DNA of 64,000 nucleotides from positions 43,725-107,724 of the forward strand of contig NW_004086085.1 in the NCBI RefSeq assembly GCF_000220395.1, written 5' to 3'. The position numbers and the translations under genes were made by a program. Positions 36,975 through 50,730 of the stretch are shown here, one piece after another. The notes under the pieces were generated by a model. The model was not told where the DNA came from, searched no databases, and saw only the letters and a program-made list of their open reading frames with translations. Source of the stretch: Ichthyophthirius multifiliis (taxonomy: Eukaryota; Ciliophora; Oligohymenophorea; Hymenostomatida). Each line of letters starts with the position of its first letter. The first letter of the stretch is position 1.

Positions 36975-38650
36975 AAAATTACTCCAAAATCTTTATTATA
37001 AAGTTTCCTAAAATTTAACAAAAAATCGTCCGTATTTTCTTAAAAAGTACACTTTACTCTTCTATATCTTCTTTTTAATTAAATACTCATTTTCAAGACC
37101 TTTAGAATCAACAAACTGCAAAGCTCCTATTTTTTTCTTTTCTAAAAATCTATTAACAGAATACTACTCTTAATTAATCATAATAAGTACAGCATAAAAG
37201 TATTAATATCTATTATAGAATAAAATTTTTAGTTATTGTAGCATTTTAGTTGAATTTCGCTTTTCGAGTTTACAAAAAAAATACCAAATAATTCCCACAT
37301 TTATATCTGAAATATTTTTTATTAATTTATGTTCTTCATATATATAATAATTAACGAGTTTATTTTCTTAAATATCATAAAACCATAAAATAGCCTAATA
37401 AAAGTATCTAATTTATTAATGATTTTTTTTAATTTTTAACCTATAAATTCTAAATAGAAGTACACTAAGATAGAATTAGACTGAAATCCACGAGAATTTT
37501 AAGACAATTATGAAAAACTTCTCTTTTATAATGATATAGTGGACTCTTCAAAACTGCAGTTGATAATTAAGTCAGAATCTTAACTAAGCCACTAATCTTA
37601 TTTAGTAAAGAAATCTCTTGATTGCTTATTTATAACTTAAAGTAATCCTATAATATATTATTAATCTTTTATAGGAACACATAAAACAGACATTGTCCTA
37701 TAGCTATTTCTTTTATCTAATTCTCTATTGAACCTCTCACCTTAATTTGTGTCTAAAATATTTAATATTACTCTGTTTTAGGCTACAACTCTAACTATTC
37801 CTTGAATGATTTTCACCCGAATATATTTTGAGTTTTTGGTCACTTTCGTCCAGAGTTCATTTCGGCGAAGGTCGATGAGAAACACTAAAGCTTGATCGCA
37901 GTTTAATATTTGAAAGATTTCATTGATTATAGTGTGGAAAACGTCTGTTAAGTATAAATATGAGTGCATGTTTCATACAGATTATATAATTTTTTTTAAT
38001 TTAAGAATTATTTGAAATAGACTGTGGTTCTTCTCTAGAATGTGGAATAGGGACTTTTAGAGATTTATATAGTTACCGTTTGTAAGGTTTTATATAAAGT
38101 GTTTATAGGAGAATTGTTTTAAATGTGCTTTATAAGGGAAATTTGAATAGATGCTTTTTTGTGTATTTGAATTATTATATTATTGCATTTTTATTTTTTT
38201 TATGTATAGAATTAATTAATAATGCTGAAAATCTTCCCTTTTTTATTTATAATGAAATTATATTTATTCTGTTGTTTGTGACAAACCTTTTCATTCATTT
38301 CTTAAAAAACCTTTTATTGTTTGGAGTTTTTTTTTTTTTGCCATTTTTGATTTTAGGAAAATTAATTAAGTTTGTTATGCTTTTTTTTGGCTAAAAAAAT
38401 ATTCGTCTTTTTCATAATCTTTTATTTCTTTTGAATTATTTTATTCTAATTTTTTTTAGTCTATTGGCTTTAATTTATAATAATTTTGATTTTAGAGTTT
38501 TTGTGTTTATTCAAAGTATTTTTTTATTGCATTCGTTTCATATTAAAATAAATTAGCTATTTTTTTATTTTTTTTAAGGTTTATCTTTAATCTTATTATT
38601 CCATATATTATTTTAGATTATATTTATATATTATTATGATTATTTTTTAG
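36975..38650 (-). pseudogene. GAF-domain protein with two in-frame TGA codons
   Basis: The minus strand encodes a clear GAF domain at 37590-37969: IINEIFQILNCDQALVFLID, RNELWTKVTKN, IIQGIVRVVAQ, RFNRELDKRNSYRTMSVLCV, IIGLLQVINKQ. A second, weaker GAF-like block (about 37000-37420) ends in IGALQFVDSKGLENEY but lies in another frame, so an intron or indel is needed near 37.42 kb. Upstream coding text (about 37976-38570) is in the same frame as GAF1 but is cut by TGA at 38291-38293 and at 37973-37975. GAF proteins of this type in ciliates are often cyclic nucleotide phosphodiesterases, but no catalytic HD domain is seen here. A probable decaying gene. Confidence 0.6.
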
Positions 38651-39519
38651 TTTTTTTTTTTTTAAAAAAAAAATACATAATTGCTAGCAAAGGTTAATAT
38701 TTTAATTTAAAAATTTTAGTATAAACAAAGGAGTTAGTATATAAGTTTTTATATTTTAATAATTATAAATAAAAAAATATTTATTTATTTTAATTAATTG
38801 TAACATTAAATTAGAGTTTTTTCGGAATAATTAGATGCTTTATTTATTAAATAATTGCTACTTTTTGCTTTATTAAAAAATATACTTTTGCACTGATATA
38901 ATATTTACTTGATAATATATAATCAAGTTATTTTTTTTAACTCATTTAAATTAAAAAATAGATTTTTGATTTCAAACTTTAACAAATAAAATATTGCTAA
39001 TATAATTTTATAAAATTAAATATTATAAAAAAAAATATAAGTATATACAATAATTATTAAATTTAATTATAAAAAAGATTTAAAAAATATTAATATTAAT
39101 AAAAATAATATCTAATAAATAAATCTTTTATATATAAAAAAATTATTATAATTACATATAATAATAAATTAATATTATAAAATATATCTTTTATAAATTT
39201 GATAAAGAAATAAAATTCGTATGTTTTTAATATAATATAAATTAAAATTTGATATAATATTATTATATTGTTTATAAATTTAAAGATATATTTTTAATAT
39301 TTATGTAGATTTTATTTTAAATCATTATTTATATTATAATAAAACAATGTCATAATATACAATTAATAATAATCTTTACAAAAATTTTTTATAAATAATT
39401 AATATATGAATATAAAAATAAATTATATATCAAGAAATAAAAATCTAATAAAATACTTTAAACTTTTAGGCTTTGTTTCATTATAAGAAATATTTTTTTT
39501 AATTACTTTCCTCAAATTA
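38651..39519. other. AT-rich intergenic DNA
   Basis: About 0.9 kb of A+T-rich sequence upstream of the GAF remnant. No feature seen. Confidence 0.5.
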
Positions 39520-39720
39520 ATGGAATCTATTGAATTTTTTAAAAAGCCAATTAAATTTATAAAGATTTTCCCACTTGCTTATTAATAAACTGGATGTATG
39601 TATTTTTAATTAAAATAATGTGAAAAATCAGCTTTATATTTTGATAAAGTATTTATGATATAATAAAATAATATAAAAGCATATAAAAATAAAGGGACTA
39701 CATTATATTGGTTGAAATGA
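39520..39720 (+). pseudogene. TPR-repeat fragment
   Basis: A 66-residue frame from ATG 39520 to TGA 39718-39720. It contains FPLAYQQTGCMYFQLKQ, then EKSALYFDKVFMIQQNN, then IKAYKNKGTTLYWLK, which follows the 34-residue TPR pattern of small and aromatic residues. It is about one and a half repeats long and stands alone in A+T-rich DNA, so it is probably a remnant of a larger TPR protein rather than a functional gene. Confidence 0.5.
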
Positions 39721-41028
39721 TATGAAAAAAAAATATATATATTTATATTAAAAAATACATCTTATTTTTTTATTTATAATTTCATTTATTAAGATTTGGA
39801 TATTATTTTTTATTATAATATATTTATTATTGTATTTATAAGTATTTTTTAAGTAAATATATTAAAACTCTGCAATTTTCGTTTAAATTTAGTATTAAAA
39901 TTAGCTTTTTCATGTTTTTTAAAAATTCTAAAAATCAATTTAAGAGGCTTTAAAATATAAAAGAATATCTTTTTATTATTCAAAAAATAGGTAATATTGT
40001 AAAATTAATTTTTTAATGTTATAAAAGAAAAAAACTCTAAATAATTAATTTTTTATTAAAAATAAATGTAAAATATTAATATATTGATTTCAGAAATTCA
40101 TAAAATTTATATCTCCATCAAATTAAAATTACTAAGAAAAATTCAAATAAATATCTTTATTAAAAGGTGAATAAAAATAAGTTTTTAGTTAATATTTCTA
40201 TAATTCTTTACTTACTTATAAGTTTCATTTGATTATAATAAATGGAATTGAAGTTTCTGTTTTCTGAAAAGTCTTATAAAATTCCTAAATACTTAACTTT
40301 ATAAGGATATCTTGCTTAAAAGAATAAATAAAAGTGAAATATAATAGTTATAAATATGTTGTGTAGAATTGATTTTTTGATATTCTTTTTATCCTTTAAA
40401 AGAACTTTGTAGTTGTATAAAATTCGATGTATAAGTTTCTTTGGGAAAAAAAAAATTATATAAAGTTTATGTACTACGTACATAATTAATGTATGTTTTT
40501 AAGTTAAGATTTTTTGATTTTTTAGAAATTATTGTAAATTTAGACAAAATTTAATCAAAATTATTGGCGGGAGAAATATTTGGGAAAGTTAAAATGTAAA
40601 AAGTAATATAGAATAGAAAATAAAAATTATTTAAAATACGATGCTTAATTTTTTAAAAATATACATTAAAAAAAAATTAAGCATTTTTATAAGAAATAAA
40701 TTAAACTTTTGTTAAAATTTACAAAAAAAGAAAAAAATTTCGAGTTTTTTTTTATAAAAAAAGATAATATTGGTTTTATTTTCATTTTTATGTTATGGTT
40801 TTAAAATAAAATATAAAATTCTAAAAAAAAAAAATTAAGATATATAATATTATACATAAATATAATATTTTTTTTTAAAAAAGATATATTATATTATTTA
40901 AATAATTTTAATATCTTTAAATATATAAACTTATAAATTAAAAAAAAAAATATATATCAAAATAAAACAAAAAAATAAATATAATAATATTTCTTTTTTT
41001 ATATAATTAAAAAAAAATGCATTATTTA
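39721..41028. other. AT-rich intergenic DNA, faint coding traces
   Basis: About 1.3 kb. Patches near 40200-40330 (minus, reading FYKTFQKTETSIPFIIIK before a TGA) and 40540-40600 (plus, KLLAGEIFGKVKMQKV) have codon-like composition but no start, splice sites or length. A 17-base palindrome TATGTAC-TAC-GTACATA lies at 40468-40484. I would not call a gene. Confidence 0.35.
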
Positions 41029-41307
41029 TCAAATTTCTCTTAGTATCTATTAATTATAATATTTTAAAATAAATAAAATAAAAAAAAATATATAAAACTA
41101 CTTATTCAGCATAACTAATTAAATCCAAAACATCTTATTATTACTCGAATTTTTTTAAAATTAAAATTAAGTTTCTAGTTAAATCAGTATTTATAAGTCC
41201 ACTAACATCTTTTTTATAGAAATTAGCAATATCAACAAGCAAAGTTAAACAATATTTAATATAATCCTTAAAATAATAAAAATGAATAAATAAAATATAT
41301 ATAATAG

Positions 41308-41359
<52 letters not shown>

Positions 41360-44188
41360 ATATTTTAAAATATTTAATTATGAATATATTAATAGTTATA
41401 TATATTATATATAATATTTAATTAAATTAAATTAAATTAAATTAAATTAAATTAAATTAAATTAAATTAAATTAAATTAAATTAAATTTAATAAAAAAAT
41501 AATATAAATTTAAGAAAAAAATTACCACTGTAGGATGTAAGTTTTTATCCGATGTTTATTTAATAAAATGAACTATTTTTTGAGTATTATTAAGTATTTT
41601 TTTATTTTAATTTTCATCATTAAGTCCATGTAAAACGAAAATATAAGATTCGATTAATCTCTCTTTAAGTTATTCCCCATAGTCTTATAATTCTTAATCT
41701 GTAGACAGTTAGAATTCCTAACAAGCGACAAATCCAATATCGTATAAATTGAGTAATTTATCTAAATAAGGATTTGCATGATTTTTAGCTGCTAAGAAAA
41801 TATCTCCTACACAATTAAAAATATGCAATTTATTATATTTATCAAAAGTAGGAGATTCAAGTAAACTTAATAAAATATTTAAAATTTCAATTTTAGAACT
41901 TATTTTTGTTTCTATAGCCCTAGAAATATCTGAAACTGTTCCCATGCATGTTTTAAATAAATCTAAATCTTATTATCTTTCGATTAATGCGTGAGTTATA
42001 AATGGCCATATTTAATCTATGTAATTATTAAAATTTGGACCTATACATTAGGCTAAACCACTTATCAAATACATACCATCACTATCTACGTTTTTTATTT
42101 ATTAAAAGTAAGATATTGTTAATTATAATATCATATTGGCTGTATTTAAGTCTAATTTATCAATTAAAGTTAATTCACAGGCCTATTTTTATTTTTAATT
42201 ATATTTATATTTTATATTTTATATTACGTGAATTGCTGATAATATTCCTGATTATAAAAATTATTTCCTTTCATCAACCATTTGGTATGTTGTTTAGAAT
42301 TAAGGGAGGAATAAATCTAAATATTTTTTACCTAAAATTGGATTTCTCGAGAAATGTATTAAATTTAAAATTGCCATAAAAGATTTTTCTATAAGGAAAT
42401 AATCTTGTTATTTTATATCATTCCTAACAGCTTATATAATAAAAATAAATAAATATAAACAAATATAAACAAATATATATATATATTATATAATAATAAT
42501 TTACCGTTTTCAATTAACTTTTAAATAATAACATCAGCATGATTAAGAATAGCATTTTGTTTATTAATTTCTACATTTTCAGCTAAGAAACTAAAAAAAT
42601 TGCATATATATTTTGACACAAAAGCCTTATCTTTTAACGCGTTTACAATCACTTCTAATTCATTTTCCCACCCAACCCTCATTAAAATACACTCAGGGTG
42701 AAATTCAGCAATTCTCTATAGTAATTTAGCACCACTTTCTTTAACTTTTTCTTCTTTATCAAGTAAAGTTTTAACAAATTCAGAAAAAGCCTTTAAAATT
42801 AATTAATTAATAGCCCCTTTGGAAATTCCCTCTAATAAACAAGAAAAAGCCAAACAGGCTGCTTATCTATATTTCCAGTCTTAACCAGCAATTGTATTGG
42901 AAATAAAAACTGTAAAAATAGGTATTATAGGATCTCCAATAACTTCTACTAATGCTCCTAAGGTTTTTTAGGCACCTTCTTAGACTTAGGATTCAAAATC
43001 GTCTTCTTCTGAATTTCTAGTGAGATTTTTTAGTAGTAATTGGGCTAAATTTTCGAATATATTGGCAAAATGATTCGGGTTGGGAATCGTTTGTTAGTCT
43101 ATACGGTTTACTTATTCGTTTTATTCCCTTCTTTCGTGATATTCAGTGGCTATTGTTGCCCATATTTCCATTGCAGGGCATGACATTTCTTCATTTGGAT
43201 CATTTATGGCTAAAGTTGTGGCATTTAAGAATGCTGGGATATATTCAGAGAAGTCTTCGTATAAAACTTTGACGTAGTCAGATGATCGTTGTAATGCAAG
43301 TTTTTTTATGTCTTCGTTTTTGTTTTATAAAGCCTATAAAAGAACACTTGTGGAATAATCTCTTACCGCTTTTTGTGAAAAAATGTCTTTCATGAATTCT
43401 ACACAGTCACCAAGAGCTATTATAGAATTAGTTTTTATTTCTAAATCTTTTTCGTCCTCTTAAAGGCCAATAAGAATACCTGTAAGCATGTTTTCTTTAG
43501 ATTTTTGGTCTAATGTGGTCCCTAATTTATGTTGCTTAAATTTATCACAAATCTAGCCAAGAGTTAATATTGCAGCCTTGCGGATTTAAGGGTCGTTATT
43601 TTATTAAGTGCTACAAGTCAGGTCTGGGATGAGGTTTGTCCATTTATTTTGGGGAATTTCTAAAGTACATATTGTAGATATTGCCTTTTTTTATTTGTTT
43701 TTAGAATTTTTTTCTTTTTTACGTTTGCACAAGCTTTTTGAATATAAGGAATTGTAGTAACCATTTATTATAGAAGTTAAGCTTTTATACTTTCTTTTAA
43801 GCCATCTTCTAGTGTATTCCAGAGGAATTATTTTTAGTTATTCTATTTTTTTTATTAATTTATATTTAAAGTATATTTATTTTTATAAATGTTAAAATAT
43901 CAAGTTTTTTATTAATAATTTTTTTTATTTTTTAATTATTAATTTTTTTATATTTTTTATTTTGTATAAACTATTTACTTGTGTGTGAATTGAAACATTT
44001 ATTAAAGTGCAACAAAATTACCTGAATTAAGTGTCATTATTATTATTTATGAATTCTTGGACTAATACTGTAAAAAAATTCTAAGGGTCAATTAAACGGG
44101 CTTGGACTAATTATTATTCAGCTACTTGTCTTTAATTTTAGTTTGTACTATTATAGCATAATTTTAAATTTTCAACTAAAGTATTCAT
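41029..44188 (-). CDS. KPNB1: Importin subunit beta-1 (karyopherin beta)
   Basis: Nuclear import receptor that carries importin-alpha/cargo through pores and is released by Ran-GTP. Seven exons (introns 43843-43978, 43685-43722, 42431-42504, 42183-42227, 41267-41525, 41047-41101) give exactly 850 residues; animal importin beta is 876. ATG 44188-44186, TGA 41031-41029. HEAT repeats run throughout. Family landmarks: ACANAISTICTLEIPQNKW, RKAAILTLGQIC, PAMEIWATIATEYHER, GALVEVIGDPIIPIFTVF, KYRQAACLAFSCLLEGISKG, then KLLQRIAEFHPECI. The last exon adds only ILREI. One intron holds a pentanucleotide repeat. The N-terminus (AEQQLVQARLIDPQNFFTVL) matches the first HEAT repeat. Confidence 0.93.
41421..41486. 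repeat. (ATTAA)n pentanucleotide microsatellite
   Basis: Thirteen perfect tandem copies of ATTAA within the 259-base fifth intron of the importin beta gene. It is the longest non-dinucleotide simple repeat in the window. Confidence 0.92.
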
Positions 44189-44713
44189 TTTATATTATTT
44201 ATATATTTTTTTATTTTAGTGTAATTTTATTTCTTTTTATTTTCTTATATATATAAATATATAAATATAAATATAATTATATATATAAATATTAATAAAA
44301 GATTTTTTTCCTTATTTGTCTTTTTGATTGTATAGGTTATAGTAATTTATTTTTGTTAATTTTATAGTAATTAATTTTAATAATTTTGTATTTTTTATAT
44401 AGCTTTAATTTTAAATTTGCTATGTATTAAATAATTTTATAATTCTTAATATAATAAATATTTTTATAAAATAAAAATAACTAATGGATTTTTAAAATTT
44501 CTCTTTATTATATTAAAAAAAGATAATTATTTATATCAATTTTATTAAAAACTATTTTATTTATGTTAAATTGTAAATAAAATCTTTTTAAAAAATAATA
44601 TTATTAATCTAAATTAACTATATAATACAAAATTAATTATTTGTATTTTTTTAACACTTTTTTAGTAAAAAAATAAAAATTGTTTAGTATTATTAGCAGA
44701 AAAAAAAAAAATT

Positions 44714-44773
<60 letters not shown>

Positions 44774-46935
44774 TTAATATATTTCTTTTTATTTTTTTTT
44801 CATTTTAATTATATTTTTATACATTAAAATATTTTATAAATACTATAATTTATAAATATAAAGATTCACTTATTAATCAAAAATTAAAATATATTTTTTA
44901 CTGTTTATATTAAAAAATATCTATAAAGAAATTTAAAATAAATATTATTATAAAATAATTTAAAATATAAATCATTTAAGAAATTCTGATAAAGTAATTA
45001 ATAATTATAAAATTAAATAATGTTAAAGAAATTTTTTTTTATAATATTAATTTAAAACTAACTAATATAAAAAAAACTAGAAAAATTTTTATTAAAGTAT
45101 CGAATTAAAATTTGTTTTTTAAATAAATTAATTAATATAAAACATTATTTTTTATTTATATTATATAATAAATTATATTTAAAACTAATTATTAAACATA
45201 AACACAATTTCTAATTTCTAGTGTATGAATATAAATAAAACAATTAAATTATATTAATTTTTTATAGATAAATTAAAGTAACTATTTAATAAATATAAAA
45301 TTAATTCATTAAAAGTAAAGAATAATATAATTAAAATACATAATAAAGTTAAAAGAGCAATGAAACTAAAATTAATAAACAGATATTTGATTATAGAAAT
45401 CCAGTAATAAATAATACATGTTTATAAAGAAAAAAAGCAAATAATATAGCTGTAAAAAATGATATCATTATTTAATTATTAAAAAATTACTAAATATAAT
45501 GATAGTTTTTAGAATGAATTAGATAAAACAAAATAAAAAATATATTTTTTAACTTTTTTATAATTAAAAAAATAAAAAAATAATAGTATATTATTTAACT
45601 TTTTTATAACAAAAAGTTATATAAAATATATCTTGAAATTAATCCTTAATACATTAAGAATATTGAATTACTTTATTTATTACAATAATAAAAATCTTTA
45701 CTTAAAAAAATCAAATGTTTTATTAAAATATTTGAGTACCTTGTGAATATACCAAATATTAAATCCTTTATCAAAACCAAAAATTATATTTACTAGAAAG
45801 AATAAAACTAGTTTAATAAATAAATAATAGAAATAAGACAATCTATAAGACAAGAAAGATTATTAAATTGTTTACCGAGAATTTACAGAATTTTTTTTTT
45901 TATATTTTTTATGAGTATTTTTGGTTGAGAATGATAGCCACCTTCATAAATTTACTTATGGTTTTTCAGTTAATTAATAAATAATTGAATAATTATTACT
46001 ATTATGTATATTTTTATATATTAATAAGATATATATTAAATTATATAATATATATATTGAATAAAGTAATGTATTTTTAAAAAAAGTTACTTAATATATC
46101 AGTGTTGGATATTAATTATAATACAGTTGAGGAAAAAATTTAATTTTAAAGCAAATATTTTACTTAACTATAGATATGTATTTGTAAATAATGAGACTAA
46201 TGAAATTTAGATTTTTTTAAACCAAAAAAATTTAAATAAATTTTTATATGATAATAATGATAAAAGTTTATATTATAAAGCTTAATTTATTAATAAAATT
46301 CTAATATAATAAGTTTTTAAATAACATAAAATACTACATTAATTTTTTTGGATTCTTTATTAGGTTTTAAAAAATTAGAGATAAGCAAGATTTATATAAG
46401 TTTCATGAATTAAATAAATATTAAACTTTTAATCCTTAATAAACCATAAATTTTAATTAGAAATATATAAATTATATTATTAAAAAGGAAGATATATATA
46501 TATTATAATAGTAAAATAGTTTTATTTTAAGAATAGTAAAAAACGAAGTAAATTTTTGTTTATAAATAGAAAAACATATTTCGAGTCAATAATATTATAT
46601 ATAAATGGTTAGTATATTAATTAACAAAAACATTATAATTATTTAATAATTTAATTATTATTTTTTTCTTAATTTTTTTTTTCTTAATAATATGTATATA
46701 TGTAAAAACGACACATTAATAAATATATTTTATAAATTTAAAATTTTAAAATGCATTAAGGTTATATAAAATCTTTTAATATTATACTTAGTAATATAAA
46801 AAGATAGTTTATTTAAAAATTAAGATAAGAATATTTATTTTTTATTTTCCAAATAAAAAACTAATTTTATTTATTTTTTTTAAAAAAACTTCAATAATAT
46901 AAATAAAATTAATTATTTAAAAATAAATATGTTTT
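44189..46935. other. AT-rich intergenic DNA
   Basis: About 2.7 kb, the longest stretch without a supported gene, with an AT tract at 44725-44766. I see no open frame with coding composition and no RNA gene. It should contain the importin beta promoter. Confidence 0.55.
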
Positions 46936-47805
46936 TCATTTAACTTTACATTGTGAAGCTTTTAAATTCCATTTCCATTCACAATACTAATCCAGATTTT
47001 TAAATTGATATTATTAATCCAACAAATACTAAATAACTTATTCAAGAATATCAACAGAAGTGTTGTGAGTGTCATGAAATAAAATACATTGACCTTAATT
47101 TGGATTTTATTCGCATTTATTCTTAATTTAATCATAAATCCTGTAACATTTTTATTCATATTTTAAAGGGAAATTTTCCTTTTAATTATCTGAAAGTCTA
47201 AAAACTCCTTCTTTATAGCATATCCATTCACCTTATTCCCATCTTTTATATTTTTATTATATATATATATTAAAAAAATATATTAAATATAAAAATTATA
47301 TATTTTTATTAAAAATTTACTCAGAAGAATCACTTGAATTTAAATTCCATAAGCAAACAACTCCATATTTATTAACAATTTAATTAACTCTTTTATCACA
47401 TCCGCCAAAAGGAGGTCTTATCAAGCATGCTTAATATTGTTTTTGGAAAACCTCATCAATTGCTTTTTAGAAAGTTTCAATTTAATAAATTATTTGCTCA
47501 TCTGAAAGCTTTCTTAAATCAAAATGTTAATGGCAATGACTACCTAAACTATGACCAGATTTTACCATTTTTTATAGCAATTTTTCGTGTTTTAGTAATC
47601 CATGAAAATTATTTGTTTCTTTTGCATATTCTGCTGTGCCTGTCCATTCACAACTGTTTATAAAAAATGTAGCTTTTATATTATATTTTTCTAATAAATC
47701 AATAATTTCAGGTGTCCATTAAGTTGGACCATCGTCAAAAGTCAAATATATTGTTTTTTATTCAAAATCTGAATTATGATTTATTATAAAAGAAGATTAC
47801 AACAT
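46936..47805 (-). CDS. Polysaccharide deacetylase (NodB / carbohydrate esterase 4 family)
   Basis: Metal-dependent enzyme that removes N-acetyl groups from chitin-like or peptidoglycan-like sugars. One intron (47243-47320); 263 residues from ATG 47805-47803 to TGA 46938-46936. All CE4 motifs are present: YLTFDDGPTQW (base Asp and metal Asp), GHSLGSHCHQH (two metal His), LIRPPFGG, CLWNLNSSDS, and ILFHDTHNTS (catalytic His). The domain fills the whole protein. The called start gives no signal peptide, though the enzyme would usually be secreted; an upstream exon may be missing. In ciliates such enzymes may remodel cyst-wall chitin or digest bacteria. Bacterial origin is possible, but codon use and an intron show it is native now. 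Confidence 0.88.
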
Positions 47806-48419
47806 TAAATTAATATAAATATATTATTAATATATAATATAATTTTAAAAATAGGGATAATTTTATTTTTTAAAAAATTTATGATATTATGAAAATAAAA
47901 TGAAAATATTTTGTATCATTTATTTTATTAGATATTAAAATATAAAATTAGCTTTATAGTTTACATAAATAATTTAATTAATAAAAATAATTAATAGCAA
48001 AATAAAATTATTTTATATTTAAAAAATTAAATAAAAAAATATAATAAATAATTTTATCAATTAATAATTAATTTTATATATTTTTTTAAATATGAAAGAT
48101 TTAATTACAATAGTAAAATTCAAATTTATTATGAAAAAATTAAAGAAAATTTTTTTCCATATCAATACTATTATCAATATCAGTAATTCTTTATTAAGAG
48201 TAATATTTTTAAATTATTAAATAAAATTTACAAATAACTATAAAAAATAAATATTATAATAAATAATTATATATAAAAATATATATATAATATATTAATA
48301 TAAATTATAATTATATTTATACATATATATATTTTCTTTTTTCTAAGTAAAAAATATATTTTGCTAATATTCTTTATCAAATTACTAAATTTTATTTTGA
48401 TATCTATTAATATAAATTT
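47806..48419. other. AT-rich intergenic DNA
   Basis: About 600 A+T-rich bases. It would hold the deacetylase promoter and possibly a signal-peptide exon, which I could not identify. Confidence 0.45.
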
Positions 48420-49596
48420 TCAAAACTTAATAACAAATTATCCTACTTATAATTTCTTAATGCAATCTAGAATCTTCCTAAAATAAACTAGTTTTGATTA
48501 CTGCTTATAATTTAGTGATTGTATAGGAAATTTATTAATTATTTTTTTAATTTATAATTATAATTTATTTTAGTATAACCTTCGTTATTATTTCTTTAAT
48601 CAAATTAATCTTGTGTATTTCGTAATCAGATTCTATATCAGATGTTTCAAATACATATTCGTGTAGCTTTTTAAATTTAGAATTTTATTAAAAATAATTC
48701 ATATTTTTTTCATTTAATTTTAAAAACAAACAATTAAAATGTAAATGATTATAAAATATACTTTAGCTATTTATATTTCTTTTACTTTTTTTTTTCTTTT
48801 TTCTTTTATTCTTAATATCAAGCTATTGTAGCCTTCAGGAATTGTTAGTTAATTTATATTTTCTTAATCAAGAAGTTTTAATATAAACTAAATTACATAT
48901 TTAGATTTATTATAAATAATTTATTTATTTAAAAATTATGTATCTTAATTTTTTGCATATATTTTTTGACTATCGTTTATTTTATCGAAATCTACATTTT
49001 TAGATTTGTATTTATAACTAACTTATCTACAAGACAATATCTCGTCCCAATCTTTTATAAAAACAGTATTATTATTAAGAGCTTTATAATCACCATTTAT
49101 ATAAAGATAAAAGCATTTTTTTAATTATTCACAAAAAAGTTCATATTTTTATTTATCGTCGGAATCTTTAAACTAAATATTACAAAAATCAGCATATTTA
49201 ATTGTTTTTTGAGAATCTTTTATTTATAATTAACTTCTATTGTAATAAAGTTATTACCTTAATTATTCAAAAATAAATTAATTATTTAGGTTTTCAATTT
49301 TTTAAATAAATAAAAGATAATCTTTCTTTATTAAGCATTCGATATTTTTTTCAGATAAAAGGCTTTTAGCATTTTAAAAATTAACTTATATATTATATTT
49401 ATTTTATTTTATTAAGTTATAGTTAGCTTTTTATTTAATTTTATACAGAAGAAATATTATATTAATATTAATTATTTAGTTTTACATAACAATATCCAAG
49501 GTTATTATTAAACTTTATATTTTTAGAAATAACTTCATATTAAGAAGAATCAAAAAGCTGTATTTATATAGATGAATCTTATGTTTTTTATATCAT
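48420..49596 (-). CDS. Unrecognised protein, orphan gene
   Basis: ATG 49596-49594, TGA 48422-48420. Introns at 48667-48761 and 48504-48579 join cleanly (KVKEIQIAK to LHEYVFETSD, then IIKEIITK-type text to QQSKLVYFRKIL). Another intron near 49380-49450 is needed but its ends are uncertain. The main exon (about 48790-49370) is Lys/Asp/Tyr-rich and well composed (KDWDEILSCRQVSYKYKSKN, ELFCEQLKKCFYLYINGDY), predicted helical and soluble, with no signal peptide or membrane segment. I recognise no family. About 310 residues. Confidence 0.5.
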
Positions 49597-50697
49597 AGCT
49601 TTAGTAAAAAATAAAATATTTTTAATTAAATATGATTATGATTAAAATTTACTTGTTAAAAATTGATATTGAAATAGTTCAAATGAAAAATTACAATATA
49701 GTATTTTTATTTTACTTTTTTTTTTAAACTAGTATAAATATAATTTATATATTGGTATTATTTAATTTTATTTTTAAAAATGAAAATATTTAAATTATTA
49801 TAAATTAAAAATAAATGTTTACATATTAATTTTAATTTATTTTATTTTTTATAATTATTATTATTATTTTAAATATTTTCTATAATTTAATCTATTTTTT
49901 AAAAAAATATTATTTATTTTACTTTATTAAAAATTAAATAAATTTACTTATTTATTATCTCAAATAATTTTTTAAAATTAAAAAAAAAAAAATTAATAGA
50001 TTTTTAAGTATTTAATTAAATAATCATTTTTATTTTCTTTTCTTTTATTTTATAATAAATTATAAAGTAATGAAAAATTAATTATTCTTTATTTAAAAAA
50101 AAAAATCTCATTTTTTTATAGTAAAATTATTGTAAATTAATTTATATTATAATTTTTTTATTAAATTTATTAGATTTAAAAATTTCATAAAAGTATTAAA
50201 TGTTTTTATTTTCATAATATAATAAATGAAAAATTAAAATATGTATCTATAAATAATAAATAATAAATAATAAATTATTAATTGTTAATTAAATATAATA
50301 AATATTAAAAAAAAAAATGATATTTAATTACTAAAAATTTTTATTGTTTAATAAATTAAAAAAATAATATTTATTTTTAAATATTAATAAAATAATAAAT
50401 AAATTAATTTATATTTTAAGTTTTAAATTTTAATTTTAAATTTATAAATATAAATTACTTAGCATTTTATTTAAGTTTATATAAAAAAGTTATAAATAAA
50501 TAAAAAAAATTATTTCTAAAATAAGAATTATTATATTTTTTCTAACAATTGATTGCAAATGAATACCTAAATAAAATAAAATTAATATAAAAATTTTTTA
50601 AATTGAAAAACAATTAAAATTATTTTTACTTTATACATTTTTACAAATAATATTAAATATAATACTTTTTATTGAAACAAATTTTGTTTTTGTTTTT

Positions 50698-50730
<33 letters not shown>

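Noticed and set aside
37700-38400. TGA as a general Trp or Cys codon in this genome
   Set aside because: Well-preserved genes in the window use TGG for Trp throughout and end at TGA at the expected C-terminus; even the GAF gene uses TGG several times. Kept only as an open alternative for the broken genes.
40468-40484. 17-base palindrome as an operator or transposon end
   Set aside because: It is a single copy in decayed intergenic DNA with no partner repeat or gene, so it may be chance.
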